Positions 1 through 8,958 of a stretch of 48,148 nucleotides of DNA are shown here, piece by piece. This DNA is from Clostridiales bacterium Firm_05 (GTDB lineage: Bacteria; Bacillota; Clostridia; Oscillospirales; Ruminococcaceae). Position numbers and translations under genes: made by a program. Numbering within the stretch: position 1 is the first letter of the stretch; every line of letters starts with the position of its first letter. The notes below the pieces were generated by a model that worked only from the letters and a program-made list of their open reading frames with translations, did no database searches and had not been told where the DNA came from. Where the stretch lies: NCBI GenBank assembly GCA_001604035.1, contig LVAK01000035.1, forward strand, positions 1-48,148, in the 5' to 3' direction.

Positions 1-15
1 TAAGGCAGCTTTTTA

Positions 16-1287
16 TTATAATGTGATTCTTCTTGCTTCCATATAGAAACGCTTATCTTCAGCGTGTCCCATAGAAAATGTCTTTCTTGGGAGAGCACCA
101 TCCTTGATGACAGTGGGGAAAAGCTGTGATTTATCCATATCAGGAAGGATGAATCCAAGTCCGGAGTGTTTCTCTGCCAGTGACTTTACTGTATCGCTTC
201 CGTGTATATAATCTATCTTTCCGCCGTTTTCCTTGATATACTTATCAAGGAAATTCTGGAGAGAACCAACAGAAAGATTGGAACTCTTATTATTAATATA
301 CATCTTCTTTGATGCACCCTTATATGAGCAGATCACATATTGATCTGAAACTTCAGTTTCAGAAAGATCAAGTGTAGAAGTCATCTCGTTGATAAGTTCA
401 TCGCAATCCACATCGTATACAAGACGATGTATAGCTTCAAACTTAAGTGCATCACTGTGAAGATTAACTATCTCGGCAAGAGCATATCTTGCGGGATGAT
501 TGGAAAGATCCTTATCAGGATTGGCTTTTTTTAGCTGTTCATAGAATTCCTTGGCAGTTGCAAGCGAATGATTGCCATCGCCCATAGCATAAAGCAGAAC
601 AGGTGAGCTGTCAAGTGAATACTTTTTGCAGAATACCTCTTCATCTGCCAAAGCACAAAGTGATTCATCAACCTTCTGCTGCATTGCTTCATTCATAAGA
701 AATCCCTTTATACTGCCACCGTTCTGCATAAGCTCGGTATCATATAACTTTTTCATAGAATCAATCTTAGTGGCAAGGGGCTCGATAACTGTGCAGTCAG
801 GATCGTCTATAAGTATCATAATATGCGGCAGCTCAAGCGGAGCCCCCTGGCGCACCTTGATACGAGGAGGAATACGCTCGATAACTGTTGCTTCGGTCGC
901 ACGCACCTCAGAAGTGCTTCCCTTTGAGAAATCATATTTTTCAAGGTCGATCGCACCAACTATACCCTGTCTGAGAACACCGTTTCCCTGTACACGTTCA
1001 ACATAAACCATAGCATTCTTGTATTCATCAAAAATACCATCTGAAATGTACTTATCCATTGAAGAATGGATATTGTCGATTCTCTCAGCAACGCCATCTT
1101 CTTCGAGATAGAGCTCCGGAAGGATAAGATTAAGTGTTGAGGGAGCGCTGCCCACATTTTTGTAAACCTGATCCCAGTATTCAGGTTCGCTGGTATACTG
1201 GTCACAGGCTATAACTGACCATTTGTAAGCATCTACATCCTCCTTTGGAAGAAGGATATCCGCATTATGAAAAGCAGTTGAGTTCAT
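16..1287 (-). CDS. DUF1015 family protein
   Basis: This 423-residue soluble protein matches the DUF1015 family, whose biochemical role is not settled. The clearest motif is GDGNHSLATAKEFYEQL in the middle of the protein. It recalls the DGxHR-A pattern of ParB/Srx-like nucleotide-binding folds, which is the only functional hint. No signal peptide or membrane segment is visible. The ATG is preceded by AAGGAG with a 7-base spacer. It begins one base after the maf stop codon, so the two genes form a tight two-gene operon read from the promoter at 1893-1921. Length and ends look normal for the family. Bases 1-15 contain GGCAGC followed by a T tract, possibly one arm of a terminator cut by the window edge. 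Confidence 0.85.
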   Translation of the reverse strand: MNSTAFHNADILLPKEDVDAYKWSVIACDQYTSEPEYWDQVYKNVGSAPSTLNLILPELYLEEDGVAERIDNIHSSMDKYISDGIFDEYKNAMVYVERVQGNGVLRQGIVGAIDLEKYDFSKGSTSEVRATEATVIERIPPRIKVRQGAPLELPHIMILIDDPDCTVIEPLATKIDSMKKLYDTELMQNGGSIKGFLMNEAMQQKVDESLCALADEEVFCKKYSLDSSPVLLYAMGDGNHSLATAKEFYEQLKKANPDKDLSNHPARYALAEIVNLHSDALKFEAIHRLVYDVDCDELINEMTSTLDLSETEVSDQYVICSYKGASKKMYINNKSSNLSVGSLQNFLDKYIKENGGKIDYIHGSDTVKSLAEKHSGLGFILPDMDKSQLFPTVIKDGALPRKTFSMGHAEDKRFYMEARRITL

Positions 1288-1288
1288 A

Positions 1289-1861
1289 TTAATTCTCCTT
1301 GATCATATTTATGAATTTTTTTAGTTCATTGAAAAGCCTTGTTACAGGCAGTCCCACTACATTAAAAAAGTCGCCATCTATAGACTGGATAAGACCGGAG
1401 GCTTTGCCCTGGATACCATATCCGCCTGCTTTATCGTATGGTTCGTCAGTATCCGCATAAGCAGTTATCTCATCATGGCTGAGTTTTCGGAATGTCACAT
1501 CTGTTACCTCCGAAAAAGACATGATTTTATCACGATATATAAGAGCGCATCCTGTAACGACCTGATGAGTGCGGCCTGAAAGTTCCTGTATACAGCGTAT
1601 ACAATCGCTTTTATCAGAAGGTTTCCCGAGAATACTATTTCCGCATATTACAGTTGTATCGCATCCGATAACGATCATATCCGGATACTGTTCAGAAGCG
1701 GCTTTTGCTTTGATCCGAGCAAGGTACTCCGACGCTTTCATCTGCTCAATATCTGTCGGAAGAGTTTCATCAACGTCAAGAGAAACAGCCTCAAAATCAT
1801 CTGAAATATACTTCATCAGTTCCCTTCTTCTCGGGGAGCCGGAAGCAAGGATAATTTTCAT
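1289..1861 (-). CDS. maf: Maf family nucleoside triphosphate pyrophosphatase
   Basis: This 190-residue cytoplasmic protein has all Maf landmarks: the N-terminal SGSPRRREL loop (residues 7-15) that binds the triphosphate, the IGCDTTV segment with the putative catalytic Asp68, the GRTHQVVTG block, and the late YDKAGGYGIQG motif. Maf proteins hydrolyse non-canonical or modified NTPs to NMPs (in several bacteria dTTP, UTP or modified pyrimidine nucleotides) and are linked to septum control in Bacillus. Substrate class cannot be read safely from sequence alone. It is the first gene of a unit with the DUF1015 gene and has its own strong promoter just upstream. Confidence 0.93.
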   Translation of the reverse strand: MKIILASGSPRRRELMKYISDDFEAVSLDVDETLPTDIEQMKASEYLARIKAKAASEQYPDMIVIGCDTTVICGNSILGKPSDKSDCIRCIQELSGRTHQVVTGCALIYRDKIMSFSEVTDVTFRKLSHDEITAYADTDEPYDKAGGYGIQGKASGLIQSIDGDFFNVVGLPVTRLFNELKKFINMIKEN

Positions 1862-1892
1862 ATTTACACATCCTTAAAAAAGTTCCAAAACT

Positions 1893-1921
1893 ATTTTACC
1901 ATGTATAAGGTTTTATGTCAA
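1893..1921 (-). promoter_or_regulatory. Sigma-A promoter of maf-DUF1015
   Basis: On the minus strand TTGACA (1921-1916) is followed by a 17-base spacer and TAAAAT (1898-1893), with TG one base before the -10. A T tract lies just upstream of the -35 box and is also the tail of the mrp terminator, so the two elements abut. Confidence 0.85.
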
Positions 1922-1922
1922 G

Positions 1923-1947
1923 AAAAAATCTCCCCATAAAGGGGAGA
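1923..1947 (-). terminator. Intrinsic terminator of mrp
   Basis: On the minus strand TCTCCCC and GGGGAGA form a 7-bp stem with a 5-base loop (1929-1947), followed by six T residues (1928-1923). It lies 10 bases after the mrp stop codon. Confidence 0.9.
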
Positions 1948-1956
1948 CGATACGCA

Positions 1957-2781
1957 TTACATATCTGCGATCTTATCGACAGCTTCATTGAGCCATTCGC
2001 CTTCAAAAAGTTCGATCGTGCCCTGATCACATATTTTAGCAAGCTGCGGATCAATAGGAAGCTTTGCCAGAACAGGAATATTGTACTGTGCAGCGATCTC
2101 TTCGATATGGCTGTCTCCGTAAATATTGTGACGCTTACCGCAGTTGGGACATTCGTAATAGCTCATATTCTCAATGATTCCAAGTATCGGTATATTCATA
2201 AGCTGCGCCATCTTTACGGCCTTTTCAACTATCATTGATACAAGTTCCTGAGGAGATGTAACGATAACGATTCCGTTTATCGGAAGAGACTGGAAAACTG
2301 TAAGAGGAACATCGCCTGTTCCGGGAGGCATATCAACAAAGAGATAATCTATATCCTTCCAGATAACATCTGTCCAGAACTGCTTTACAACTCCTGCAAT
2401 GACAGGTCCTCTCCAAACAACGGGATCGCTCTCGTTTTCAAGAAGCAGGTTGACCGACATTACATCTATACCCATTTTGGATTTTGCCGGGATTATACCG
2501 AATTCACAGGCATCAGCCTTTGTATGGATACCGAAAGCCTTTGGAATGGAAGGACCTGTTATATCAGCATCCATGATACCAACATTTTTGCCAAGCCTCT
2601 GCATAGAAACAGCGAGCAGAGATGAAACAAGAGTCTTTCCAACGCCGCCCTTGCCGCTTACTACTCCGATGACCTTTCCAATATTGCTCATCTGATTCGG
2701 TTTTTCAAGCAGGCTCTGCGGATCTTTTCTGCTTGCACAGTCACTGCCGCAGCTTGAACAGTCATGTGTACATTCACTCAT
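1957..2781 (-). CDS. mrp: Mrp/NBP35-type Fe-S cluster carrier ATPase
   Basis: This 274-residue cytoplasmic P-loop protein is of the Mrp/ApbC/NBP35 type, which assembles or delivers iron-sulfur clusters. The deviant Walker A GKGGVGKT lies at residues 43-50. The family CxxC motif, ECPNCGKRHNIYG, holds Cys211 and Cys214, which bind the bridging cluster in the dimer. The N terminus adds a Cys-rich segment (Cys4, 8, 11, 15) of the kind found in NBP35-like members and possibly a second cluster site. No MIP18-like N-terminal domain is present. It is a single-gene unit with a near-consensus promoter and its own terminator. Possible clients are the Fe-S proteins of the cell, such as IspG in this window, but that link is only inferred. 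Confidence 0.92.
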   Translation of the reverse strand: MSECTHDCSSCGSDCASRKDPQSLLEKPNQMSNIGKVIGVVSGKGGVGKTLVSSLLAVSMQRLGKNVGIMDADITGPSIPKAFGIHTKADACEFGIIPAKSKMGIDVMSVNLLLENESDPVVWRGPVIAGVVKQFWTDVIWKDIDYLFVDMPPGTGDVPLTVFQSLPINGIVIVTSPQELVSMIVEKAVKMAQLMNIPILGIIENMSYYECPNCGKRHNIYGDSHIEEIAAQYNIPVLAKLPIDPQLAKICDQGTIELFEGEWLNEAVDKIADM

Positions 2782-2814
2782 TAAAAAACACTCCTTAAAA
2801 GTAATACTTGTTAT

Positions 2815-2843
2815 ATTATACCCGATTTTTTTATATCAGTCAA
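2815..2843 (-). promoter_or_regulatory. Sigma-A promoter of mrp
   Basis: On the minus strand TTGACT (2843-2838), a 17-base spacer and a perfect TATAAT (2820-2815). The -35 box overlaps the stop codon region of the upstream membrane-protein gene, so upstream transcription probably runs through into mrp. Confidence 0.85.
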
Positions 2844-3825
2844 GAGGGCTGGGATCATTCTGCGGCGGATAAAGCTTCTGCATTATTTTCATATGATCCT
2901 TTATGTAAAGCGGCGTGAGAGGGCAGGTGACCTTCTGTGCATACATATCAGATTCATTTACAGCATCAAGGCATCTCTCACGATCACCCAGACTGAAAAG
3001 CAGCTCCGCCTTATCAAGAAGCATATGAGAATAGTTATGATATCTATGATTCGCCCTTGTAGGATCCACTTGACTCACTGGGCCATCAACATCTCGTTTG
3101 TTCATCTCAAGGCATACCTCAAGCTCTTCAAGCGACTTCTGATATTCACCGGTCTCTTTTAATTCGTACACTACAAGAGAAGCATATCCAAAAAGTGATT
3201 CATACTTTTTTGTGCATTCCTCATATAATGCAGGGTTATCATCGCAAAGTCTTCTGAATTCTTCGTATGAACAGAACTGCAAAGCATATGATAGCTTTGC
3301 AAAGGTAAGATCAAGATAGTAGTGTATCTTAGGGTCAAAGATCCTTTGAAGCTCTTCAAGTGCATTGTATGCTTTATCAACTTCTGTGCGTGAGACATAT
3401 GCATAGAATTCAGAGCAGATAAGTGAAAATCTATTGAATTTATTCTTTTCAGAAGCGATACAGCTTTTCAAATATGACAAGTATCTGTCCGAAGCGATAT
3501 CAGTACATTTAAGATGAAAAAGCTTTTTATATTTCTTGGCAAATCTGGTAAGACGCACCGCATTCATACCGCCTTCTCTCTTTCTGAATGAAAAGAAGCA
3601 GATAATATAAGGACTCAGAAAAACGATCACTGTCTCAACTACCCCCAAAATGAATAATAATGGGATGTACTTAGGAGCAATGAATTTCTCGATGAAAACT
3701 ATCTGTATGATCAAAAGGATAAATATCGTCAGCGAAACAGTAATGATCGCTCTGCTCATTTTTCTTATAATATTCTCCTGAATGATCCGTGATCTTAACA
3801 GCTCTTCCCGTGTTATAAAGGTCAT
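2836..3825 (-). CDS. Unknown two-TM membrane protein
   Basis: I do not recognise this 329-residue protein. Near the N terminus are two hydrophobic segments of about 20 residues (roughly 30-52 and 58-80) joined by a short turn. Basic residues follow, then a long soluble, helix-rich, charged C-terminal part. Its spacing of Leu, Ala and Tyr suggests tetratricopeptide-like helical hairpins, but no clear TPR consensus is seen. The ATG at 3825 is preferred over one 45 bases upstream because it follows a GGTGAT-like ribosome site and starts four bases after mreB ends. It is the last gene of recD2-mreB-this gene, so a role near the membrane with MreB is possible but unproven. Confidence 0.7.
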   Translation of the reverse strand: MTFITREELLRSRIIQENIIRKMSRAIITVSLTIFILLIIQIVFIEKFIAPKYIPLLFILGVVETVIVFLSPYIICFFSFRKREGGMNAVRLTRFAKKYKKLFHLKCTDIASDRYLSYLKSCIASEKNKFNRFSLICSEFYAYVSRTEVDKAYNALEELQRIFDPKIHYYLDLTFAKLSYALQFCSYEEFRRLCDDNPALYEECTKKYESLFGYASLVVYELKETGEYQKSLEELEVCLEMNKRDVDGPVSQVDPTRANHRYHNYSHMLLDKAELLFSLGDRERCLDAVNESDMYAQKVTCPLTPLYIKDHMKIMQKLYPPQNDPSPLD

Positions 3826-3829
3826 AATA

Positions 3830-4849
3830 TCACCTGTACTTATATACCGTAGCAGTCTCGAAGCCATCAAGCAGGGTGGTCATTTTTCCGAATGCCATTC
3901 CAGTACCCTTAGCAACGCAGTTTATGGAATCCTTGGCAATATTACAATTTATGCCAAGTGTACGCTTGATAAGCTGCGGAAGCCCTCCGAGAAGTGCTCC
4001 GCCGCCCGTCATAAGCAGTCCGTTGTCGTAAATATCGCCCACAAGCTCAGGCGGAGCATCCTCCAGTACCTTTCTTACAGCTTCCATGATAGCAAATGTA
4101 TCATCCTCTATAGCCTCAAAAAGCTCTGTCTCACTGAGAAGGACCTGCGCTGGTAGCCCCTTCAGCAAACTCCTGCCTTTTACCATATATGTACGTTCAT
4201 CACTTGGATCGTAGAGATTGCACAGTTCCATTTTGACCTTTTCAGCAGTACGCTCGCCTATAAGAAGCTTGTACTTGTTTTGCATATACTTGATAATTGA
4301 ACGGTCTATGGAATTTCCGGCAGTCTTGATCGTATGGGAGGTAACGACACCGTTCATTGAAACGATAGCTACATCCGTTGTACCTCCGCCGATATCAACT
4401 ATAAGATGTCCTTTTGCCTTAGTAATATTGACTCCGGCGCCGATCATAGCAGCAATAGGTTCCTGAATAAGATAAACCTGACGTGAACCGGCACTTTTGG
4501 CCGCATCAACTACTGCACGACTCTCAATGTCGGTAATAAAAGAGGGGACACATATTATAATGCGTGGCTTTAGGAGCTGGTGACCGGTAACTTTAAGTAT
4601 GAATTCTCTGATCATACTGTGTGCAAGATCATCATCAGATATAACGCCGGAGCTTATAGGTCTGGCAACGGCAATATAATCCGGATTACGTCCTATCATC
4701 TCATAGGCTTCCTTTCCGACAGCAAGAACACGTTCTGTACGTGTATTATATGCGATAACTGAAGGCTCACTGAGAACTACGCCCTTATTGCCCATAGTCA
4801 TTACAATATTTGAAGTACCTAAATCGATACCAATATCTGTATTAGCCAT
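3830..4849 (-). CDS. mreB: MreB-family actin-like cell-shape protein
   Basis: This 339-residue actin fold protein of the MreB/Mbl family polymerises under the membrane and guides lateral peptidoglycan synthesis. The phosphate-1 loop is at residues 7-14 (GIDLGTSN), the phosphate-2 loop at 152-160 (DIGGGTTDV), and the adenosine loop MTGGGALLGGLPQLI near residue 280. The IQEPIAAMIGAG segment is also typical. Length is normal. The usual partners mreC and mreD are not beside it. It lies 39 bases after recD2 and 4 bases before an unknown membrane protein, with an AAAGGA ribosome site. The assignment to MreB rather than Mbl or MreBH cannot be made from sequence alone. Its presence hints at elongation at some growth stage, even if the host is a coccus. 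Confidence 0.93.
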   Translation of the reverse strand: MANTDIGIDLGTSNIVMTMGNKGVVLSEPSVIAYNTRTERVLAVGKEAYEMIGRNPDYIAVARPISSGVISDDDLAHSMIREFILKVTGHQLLKPRIIICVPSFITDIESRAVVDAAKSAGSRQVYLIQEPIAAMIGAGVNITKAKGHLIVDIGGGTTDVAIVSMNGVVTSHTIKTAGNSIDRSIIKYMQNKYKLLIGERTAEKVKMELCNLYDPSDERTYMVKGRSLLKGLPAQVLLSETELFEAIEDDTFAIMEAVRKVLEDAPPELVGDIYDNGLLMTGGGALLGGLPQLIKRTLGINCNIAKDSINCVAKGTGMAFGKMTTLLDGFETATVYKYR

Positions 4850-4888
4850 TTTAAAAATCCTTTCTTTCTGTATCTGTAGCGTTTTCGT

Positions 4889-7126
4889 TTATTGCAAAAG
4901 GGAATGAGAACCTGAATTATCGATATCAGACCGTGGCTCGCATAGCATAGCCTTCAGACACGAATAACGTCTTGCACTGCGGTTATTGTCTACCATTTTA
5001 TAGATCTCTTCCTCTTGTCCAATGATTATGAGCAGTTTTTTTGCCCTTGTAACCGCTGTATACAGCAGACTGCGATAGGCCAGCCTATTGAATCCGCTCA
5101 TAACCGGCATTATAACGACCTCAAACTCGCATCCCTGACTCTTATGGACAGTTACAGCATACGCAAGTTCGAGCTGAGTGAGAAGATCAAAAGTATATAC
5201 AGCGACTTTTCCGTCAAAATCTATTGTGGCGAAACGATCAGCATTATTGACAGATAAAATACGCCCAATATCACCGTTATAAATACCTGTTCCCTGTTCT
5301 TCACCTTTTCGCCATACTATATCGTAATTATTTCGTGTCTGCATAACCTTGTCACCGTCACGAAAAACGTAAAGATACCCTTTGTGCTCCTGCTTGTCCG
5401 GAGAAGAGGGATTGAGCTTTTCCTGCAACAGCCGGTTAAGCTCGACTGTACCCAGGACTCCCTTTCTTGAAGGGCAAAGTATTTGTATATCATTTATAGG
5501 GTCAAGATCATATGCCGCAGGAAGTCTTTTCTGCGATAGATCAGACACAAGTGTCGCAGCCATTATCGGATCGCTTCTCTTAAAAAAGAAGAAATCATTG
5601 TCCTTGCGTGTAAGATCTGGATATTCACCCGAAACGATCTTATGTGCATTGGTAACGATACAGCTTTTCTGTGCCTGTCGGAAGATCTCCTTGAGAGCTA
5701 TAACTGTTATTCTTCCGCTGTCAATAAGATCGGCAAGAAGGTTTCCTGCGCCTACCGAAGGAAGCTGATCGCTGTCACCAACCATTATGAGCTTACAGCC
5801 CAATCTGACAGCACGAAGCAGCTTTTCAAAAAGAACAACGTCTACCATCGACATCTCATCGATCACAAGCACGTCACAATCCAAAGGATTGTTTTCGTTA
5901 TGTGCAAACACAGTCCTTCCTCCGGAGTCATATACAACTTCAAGAAGACGATGTATAGTTTTTGCTTCATAACCTGTCAGGTCTGACATACGTTTTGCCG
6001 CTCTGCCTGTGGGTGCAGCCAGCAGGACTCGCAGTCCTTTCTTTTCAAAGATTGAGATTATAGCATTCAAAGTTGTTGTTTTTCCTGTACCCGGACCGCC
6101 TGTCAGTATCATAAGTCCTCTGGATACAGCGGAAGTAATAGCCTGTCTCTGAAGTTCCTCGTATTTGATAGCGTGCTCCTCTTCTTCGATATCTATGAGA
6201 GCGTCATAGTTGAAATCTTCCGGAGAGGTAAAGTTATGCAGGATATTTATGCGATCAGCTATAAACTGCTCAGCATAATAATAATCAGGCAGATAAACAT
6301 ACTCACGGCGTACCTTCCAATATTCAAAAAGCTCATGCTCGTCAAGTGCATAATTATATGCCGAGTAAAAATCTGATTCCGATACACCAAGGAAGCTCTG
6401 GGCTTTATCGCACAGTATCACAAGTGGGAGACAGCTGTGCCCGGCAGATGCATTGGCCTTAAGTATGTATTGTATTCCGGCAATGATCCGCTTATCAGAA
6501 TTCCGCTCAAAATGCATATCAAAGGCAATTGAATCAGCCTTTTCAAAATCGAGGTCTATATCATCTCCGCAGAGAATGTATGGATTTACCTTAAGAAGAT
6601 CCATGGCATCACCGCCAAACTTCTTGTAGGTATTCATAGCATACTGTGATTTTATATCATACTGAGATAAAAAAGACATAATACATCTAAGAGAGAAAAT
6701 CTTCTTTGCTTCCGCAGCGATCTCTTCACATTTTGAAGAAGAGATGCCCTTTATCTCACAAAGGCGATGAGGATCATTCTCGATAATATCAAGAGTTGAT
6801 TCGCCGAAAACAGATACGATCTTTTTGGCGAGTCCGGGGCCAATTCCCTTTATTGCTCCGGAAGCAAGGTATTTTTCAATATTTACAACAGTATCAGGAA
6901 GCTTTCTCTCACAATAAACTGCTTTGAATTGCGTGCCGAATTTCTTGTGGGCAGTATATTCACCCTCGAGGATAAGGCCTTCTCCCTCTTCAACGTCTCC
7001 CAGGTCGCCGACAGCTGTTATAAGCTCTCCGCCTGCATCCAGGTCTACCACGGCATATCCGTTTTCCTCGTTTTTATAAAGGATATTTTCAACCGTACCT
7101 TCAATATGAAGCGGCTTATCGTTCAA
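4889..7126 (-). CDS. recD2: RecD2-type SF1 ATP-dependent DNA helicase
   Basis: This 745-residue helicase belongs to the RecD2 group, which works without RecBC in 5'-3' unwinding and repair. It has an N-terminal OB-like region, helix-hairpin-helix motifs (IKGIGPGLAKKI and a second copy CEIKGIS, about residues 80-130), Walker A GGPGTGKTT at about 340, Walker B VLVIDEMSMVD at about 420, motif III GDSDQLPSVGAGNLL at about 450, and the C-terminal UvrD-like block AYAVTVHKSQGCEF at about 660. I chose a TTG start at 7126 because a perfect AGGAGGT lies seven bases before it. The in-frame ATG at 7150 would place that site inside the gene. It heads the unit with mreB. Confidence 0.92.
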   Translation of the reverse strand: MNDKPLHIEGTVENILYKNEENGYAVVDLDAGGELITAVGDLGDVEEGEGLILEGEYTAHKKFGTQFKAVYCERKLPDTVVNIEKYLASGAIKGIGPGLAKKIVSVFGESTLDIIENDPHRLCEIKGISSSKCEEIAAEAKKIFSLRCIMSFLSQYDIKSQYAMNTYKKFGGDAMDLLKVNPYILCGDDIDLDFEKADSIAFDMHFERNSDKRIIAGIQYILKANASAGHSCLPLVILCDKAQSFLGVSESDFYSAYNYALDEHELFEYWKVRREYVYLPDYYYAEQFIADRINILHNFTSPEDFNYDALIDIEEEEHAIKYEELQRQAITSAVSRGLMILTGGPGTGKTTTLNAIISIFEKKGLRVLLAAPTGRAAKRMSDLTGYEAKTIHRLLEVVYDSGGRTVFAHNENNPLDCDVLVIDEMSMVDVVLFEKLLRAVRLGCKLIMVGDSDQLPSVGAGNLLADLIDSGRITVIALKEIFRQAQKSCIVTNAHKIVSGEYPDLTRKDNDFFFFKRSDPIMAATLVSDLSQKRLPAAYDLDPINDIQILCPSRKGVLGTVELNRLLQEKLNPSSPDKQEHKGYLYVFRDGDKVMQTRNNYDIVWRKGEEQGTGIYNGDIGRILSVNNADRFATIDFDGKVAVYTFDLLTQLELAYAVTVHKSQGCEFEVVIMPVMSGFNRLAYRSLLYTAVTRAKKLLIIIGQEEEIYKMVDNNRSARRYSCLKAMLCEPRSDIDNSGSHSLLQ

Positions 7127-7159
7127 CGTCTGCACCTCCTGAAAAAACATTCAATATAT

Positions 7160-7188
7160 ATTATACTATGTTTTCGTCTGAAATGCAA
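7160..7188 (-). promoter_or_regulatory. Sigma-A promoter of recD2-mreB
   Basis: On the minus strand TTGCAT (7188-7183), a 17-base spacer and TATAAT (7165-7160). It lies 34 bases before the TTG start of recD2 and its -35 and spacer overlap the 3' end of the upstream small membrane-protein gene. Confidence 0.8.
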
Positions 7189-7519
7189 ATATTTCTGACA
7201 ATTTTTTTGCAATTCCAGTATCTGTTACCAGTTCAGCTATCTTACAGCTCTGACAAAACATTCTGCAATAGCTTATCTGCTCATCGCTTCCGTTTATATC
7301 CATGAGAATAATATGCTCAATGGGGGAGCTGCCTCGCTCTGTAAGGAACATGATATATTCCAGCCTTTCAGCCAGCTCATCATCTGATGAAAAGACAGGT
7401 ACCAGTGCCGCTATAGGATAATTATTCATTTTGAATTTTGAACATAAAAATAGGCAGAAGAACTCTGTGCCTGTAATAACAACCATTATCGCAGCAGAAA
7501 TAATAATAGCTCTGTCCAT
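7166..7519 (-). CDS. Small unknown membrane-anchored protein
   Basis: I do not recognise this 117-residue protein. One hydrophobic segment at residues 4-27 (IIISAAIMVVITGTEFFCLFLC) would anchor the N terminus. The rest is soluble and contains four cysteines, three in the stretch SYCRMFCQSC near residue 86. A cysteine cluster of that kind could bind a metal or be redox active, but nothing confirms it. A GAGGTG ribosome site precedes the ATG by seven bases. The stop codon overlaps the recD2 promoter. It sits between the MATE exporter and recD2 without an obvious partner. Confidence 0.65.
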   Translation of the reverse strand: MDRAIIISAAIMVVITGTEFFCLFLCSKFKMNNYPIAALVPVFSSDDELAERLEYIMFLTERGSSPIEHIILMDINGSDEQISYCRMFCQSCKIAELVTDTGIAKKLSEIFAFQTKT

Positions 7520-7559
7520 AAAAACACCTCACTTGGCTTATATTATGCAATTGAGGATA

Positions 7560-7590
7560 AAAATGTGAAAGGCTGCCTATGGACAGCCTT
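7560..7590 (-). terminator. Probable terminator of the MATE exporter gene
   Basis: On the minus strand AAGGCTG and CAGCCTT pair over 7 bp around an 8-base loop (7590-7569) that can close further with one bulge. A T-rich tail, TCACATTTTT, follows. It starts 12 bases after the exporter stop codon. The tail is imperfect, so efficiency may be partial. Confidence 0.6.
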
Positions 7591-7602
7591 ATTGAAGATT
7601 AT

Positions 7603-8958
7603 TCATGAGCGCTTCGTCTTCATTTTTCTCATAAGAACGATAAAAACGATCAGTTCTGTCAGAAATGTAAGTGACCACGATATGGTATATGAAAGATAAA
7701 GACATTCAAGATTATGATACTTTGGTATCCTGAATACGGTGAATATCCAGACTATCCTCATGCCGCAAACGCCTGCGATAGTTATTATCATAGGGAGCAT
7801 TGAGCGGCCAAGCCCTCGTATAAGTCCGGTAGTGACATCCATAAGCCCGCAAAGGAAATAGGGAAGACAAATGCAGGTCATTCTCCTCAGACCAACGGAT
7901 ATCGCTTCCTCATCACCTGGAATATAAAATGACAGCAACGGTCTTCCCGCCAACCTGACTACCGAACCCAGAGTAAATCCTGTAATAAACACAGAAATAA
8001 GACAGATAAACATTATCCTGCGTATCCTGTCATACTTTCCTGCGCCGTGATTCTGTCCGGTAAAGTTAATAGAAGTCTGACTATAGGCATTCATTGATAT
8101 ATAAACAAAGCTTTCGATATTGCCGGCAGCCGCATTTCCAGACATTACAACTTCGCCAAATGAATTGACTGATGACTGTATTATAACATTGGAAATTGAA
8201 AAAAGAGAGCCCTGAACACCGGCCGGGAAGCCGATCTGCAATATTCTTTTCAGCTGCCTCGGATAAAAATGAAGCTTTTTCAGTTCAAGCTTGCAGGCAT
8301 CCTCTCTTTTCATAAGCGCACGAATAACAAGAAAGGCAGACAGAAATTGCGATATAGTTGTCGCAAGAGCAACACCAGCCACATTCATTCTCAGTCCGAT
8401 AACAAAAACAAGATTGAGAATGACATTGACAATACCTGCGATCGTAAGAAAATAAAGCGGGCTTTTAGTATCACCGGCAGCCCTGAGAATAGAAGAGCCG
8501 AAATTGTATATCATACTTGCAGTTATGCCGCAGAAATATATCTGCATATATATAGATGAAAGTCCGATAACATTATCAGGTGTACCCATAAGCGAAAGGA
8601 AAGTTCTTGCCCCCAGAACACCGACAATAGTGAGAAATAATCCACTGACAAGCGCCGTGGGTATTGCCGTATGCACAGTTCTGCGGACATCCTCATATCT
8701 TCCGGCACCAAGACCATGAGCTACGGTTACACCTGCTCCTACGGATAGACCGATAAACAGGTTAACAAGAAGGTTGATTATAGCACCGGTTGCCCCGACA
8801 GCTGCTACGGATATACTTCCGCAGTAACGTCCAACTACTACAAGGTCAGCAGCATTGAAAAGAAGCTGAAGAATGCCTGTAAGTATGATTGGGATGGTAT
8901 ATAGAATTATTTTTTTCAACAGCGGGCCTTCGGTCAGGTCCGAAGAATTAGAATGCAT
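7603..8958 (-). CDS. MATE family efflux transporter
   Basis: This 451-residue polytopic membrane protein is of the MATE (multidrug and toxic compound extrusion) family, cation/substrate antiporters with twelve helices in two six-helix bundles. The entry segment ILYTIPIILTGILQLLF, the NAADLVVVGRYCG loop after helix 1, the GAGVTVAHGLGAGRYEDV motif after helix 2 and the duplicated pattern in the second half (GQNHGAGKYDRIRR) are all characteristic. I chose the ATG at 8958 because GGAGA lies seven bases before it. The longer frame from 9003 has no ribosome site. Substrate cannot be inferred. It is flanked by a terminator and by the unlinked plsY unit. Confidence 0.92.
   Translation of the reverse strand: MHSNSSDLTEGPLLKKIILYTIPIILTGILQLLFNAADLVVVGRYCGSISVAAVGATGAIINLLVNLFIGLSVGAGVTVAHGLGAGRYEDVRRTVHTAIPTALVSGLFLTIVGVLGARTFLSLMGTPDNVIGLSSIYMQIYFCGITASMIYNFGSSILRAAGDTKSPLYFLTIAGIVNVILNLVFVIGLRMNVAGVALATTISQFLSAFLVIRALMKREDACKLELKKLHFYPRQLKRILQIGFPAGVQGSLFSISNVIIQSSVNSFGEVVMSGNAAAGNIESFVYISMNAYSQTSINFTGQNHGAGKYDRIRRIMFICLISVFITGFTLGSVVRLAGRPLLSFYIPGDEEAISVGLRRMTCICLPYFLCGLMDVTTGLIRGLGRSMLPMIITIAGVCGMRIVWIFTVFRIPKYHNLECLYLSYTISWSLTFLTELIVFIVLMRKMKTKRS

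Noticed and set aside
1-15. Terminator downstream of the DUF1015 gene
   Set aside because: Only one possible arm (GGCAGC plus T tract) is inside the window, so pairing cannot be shown.
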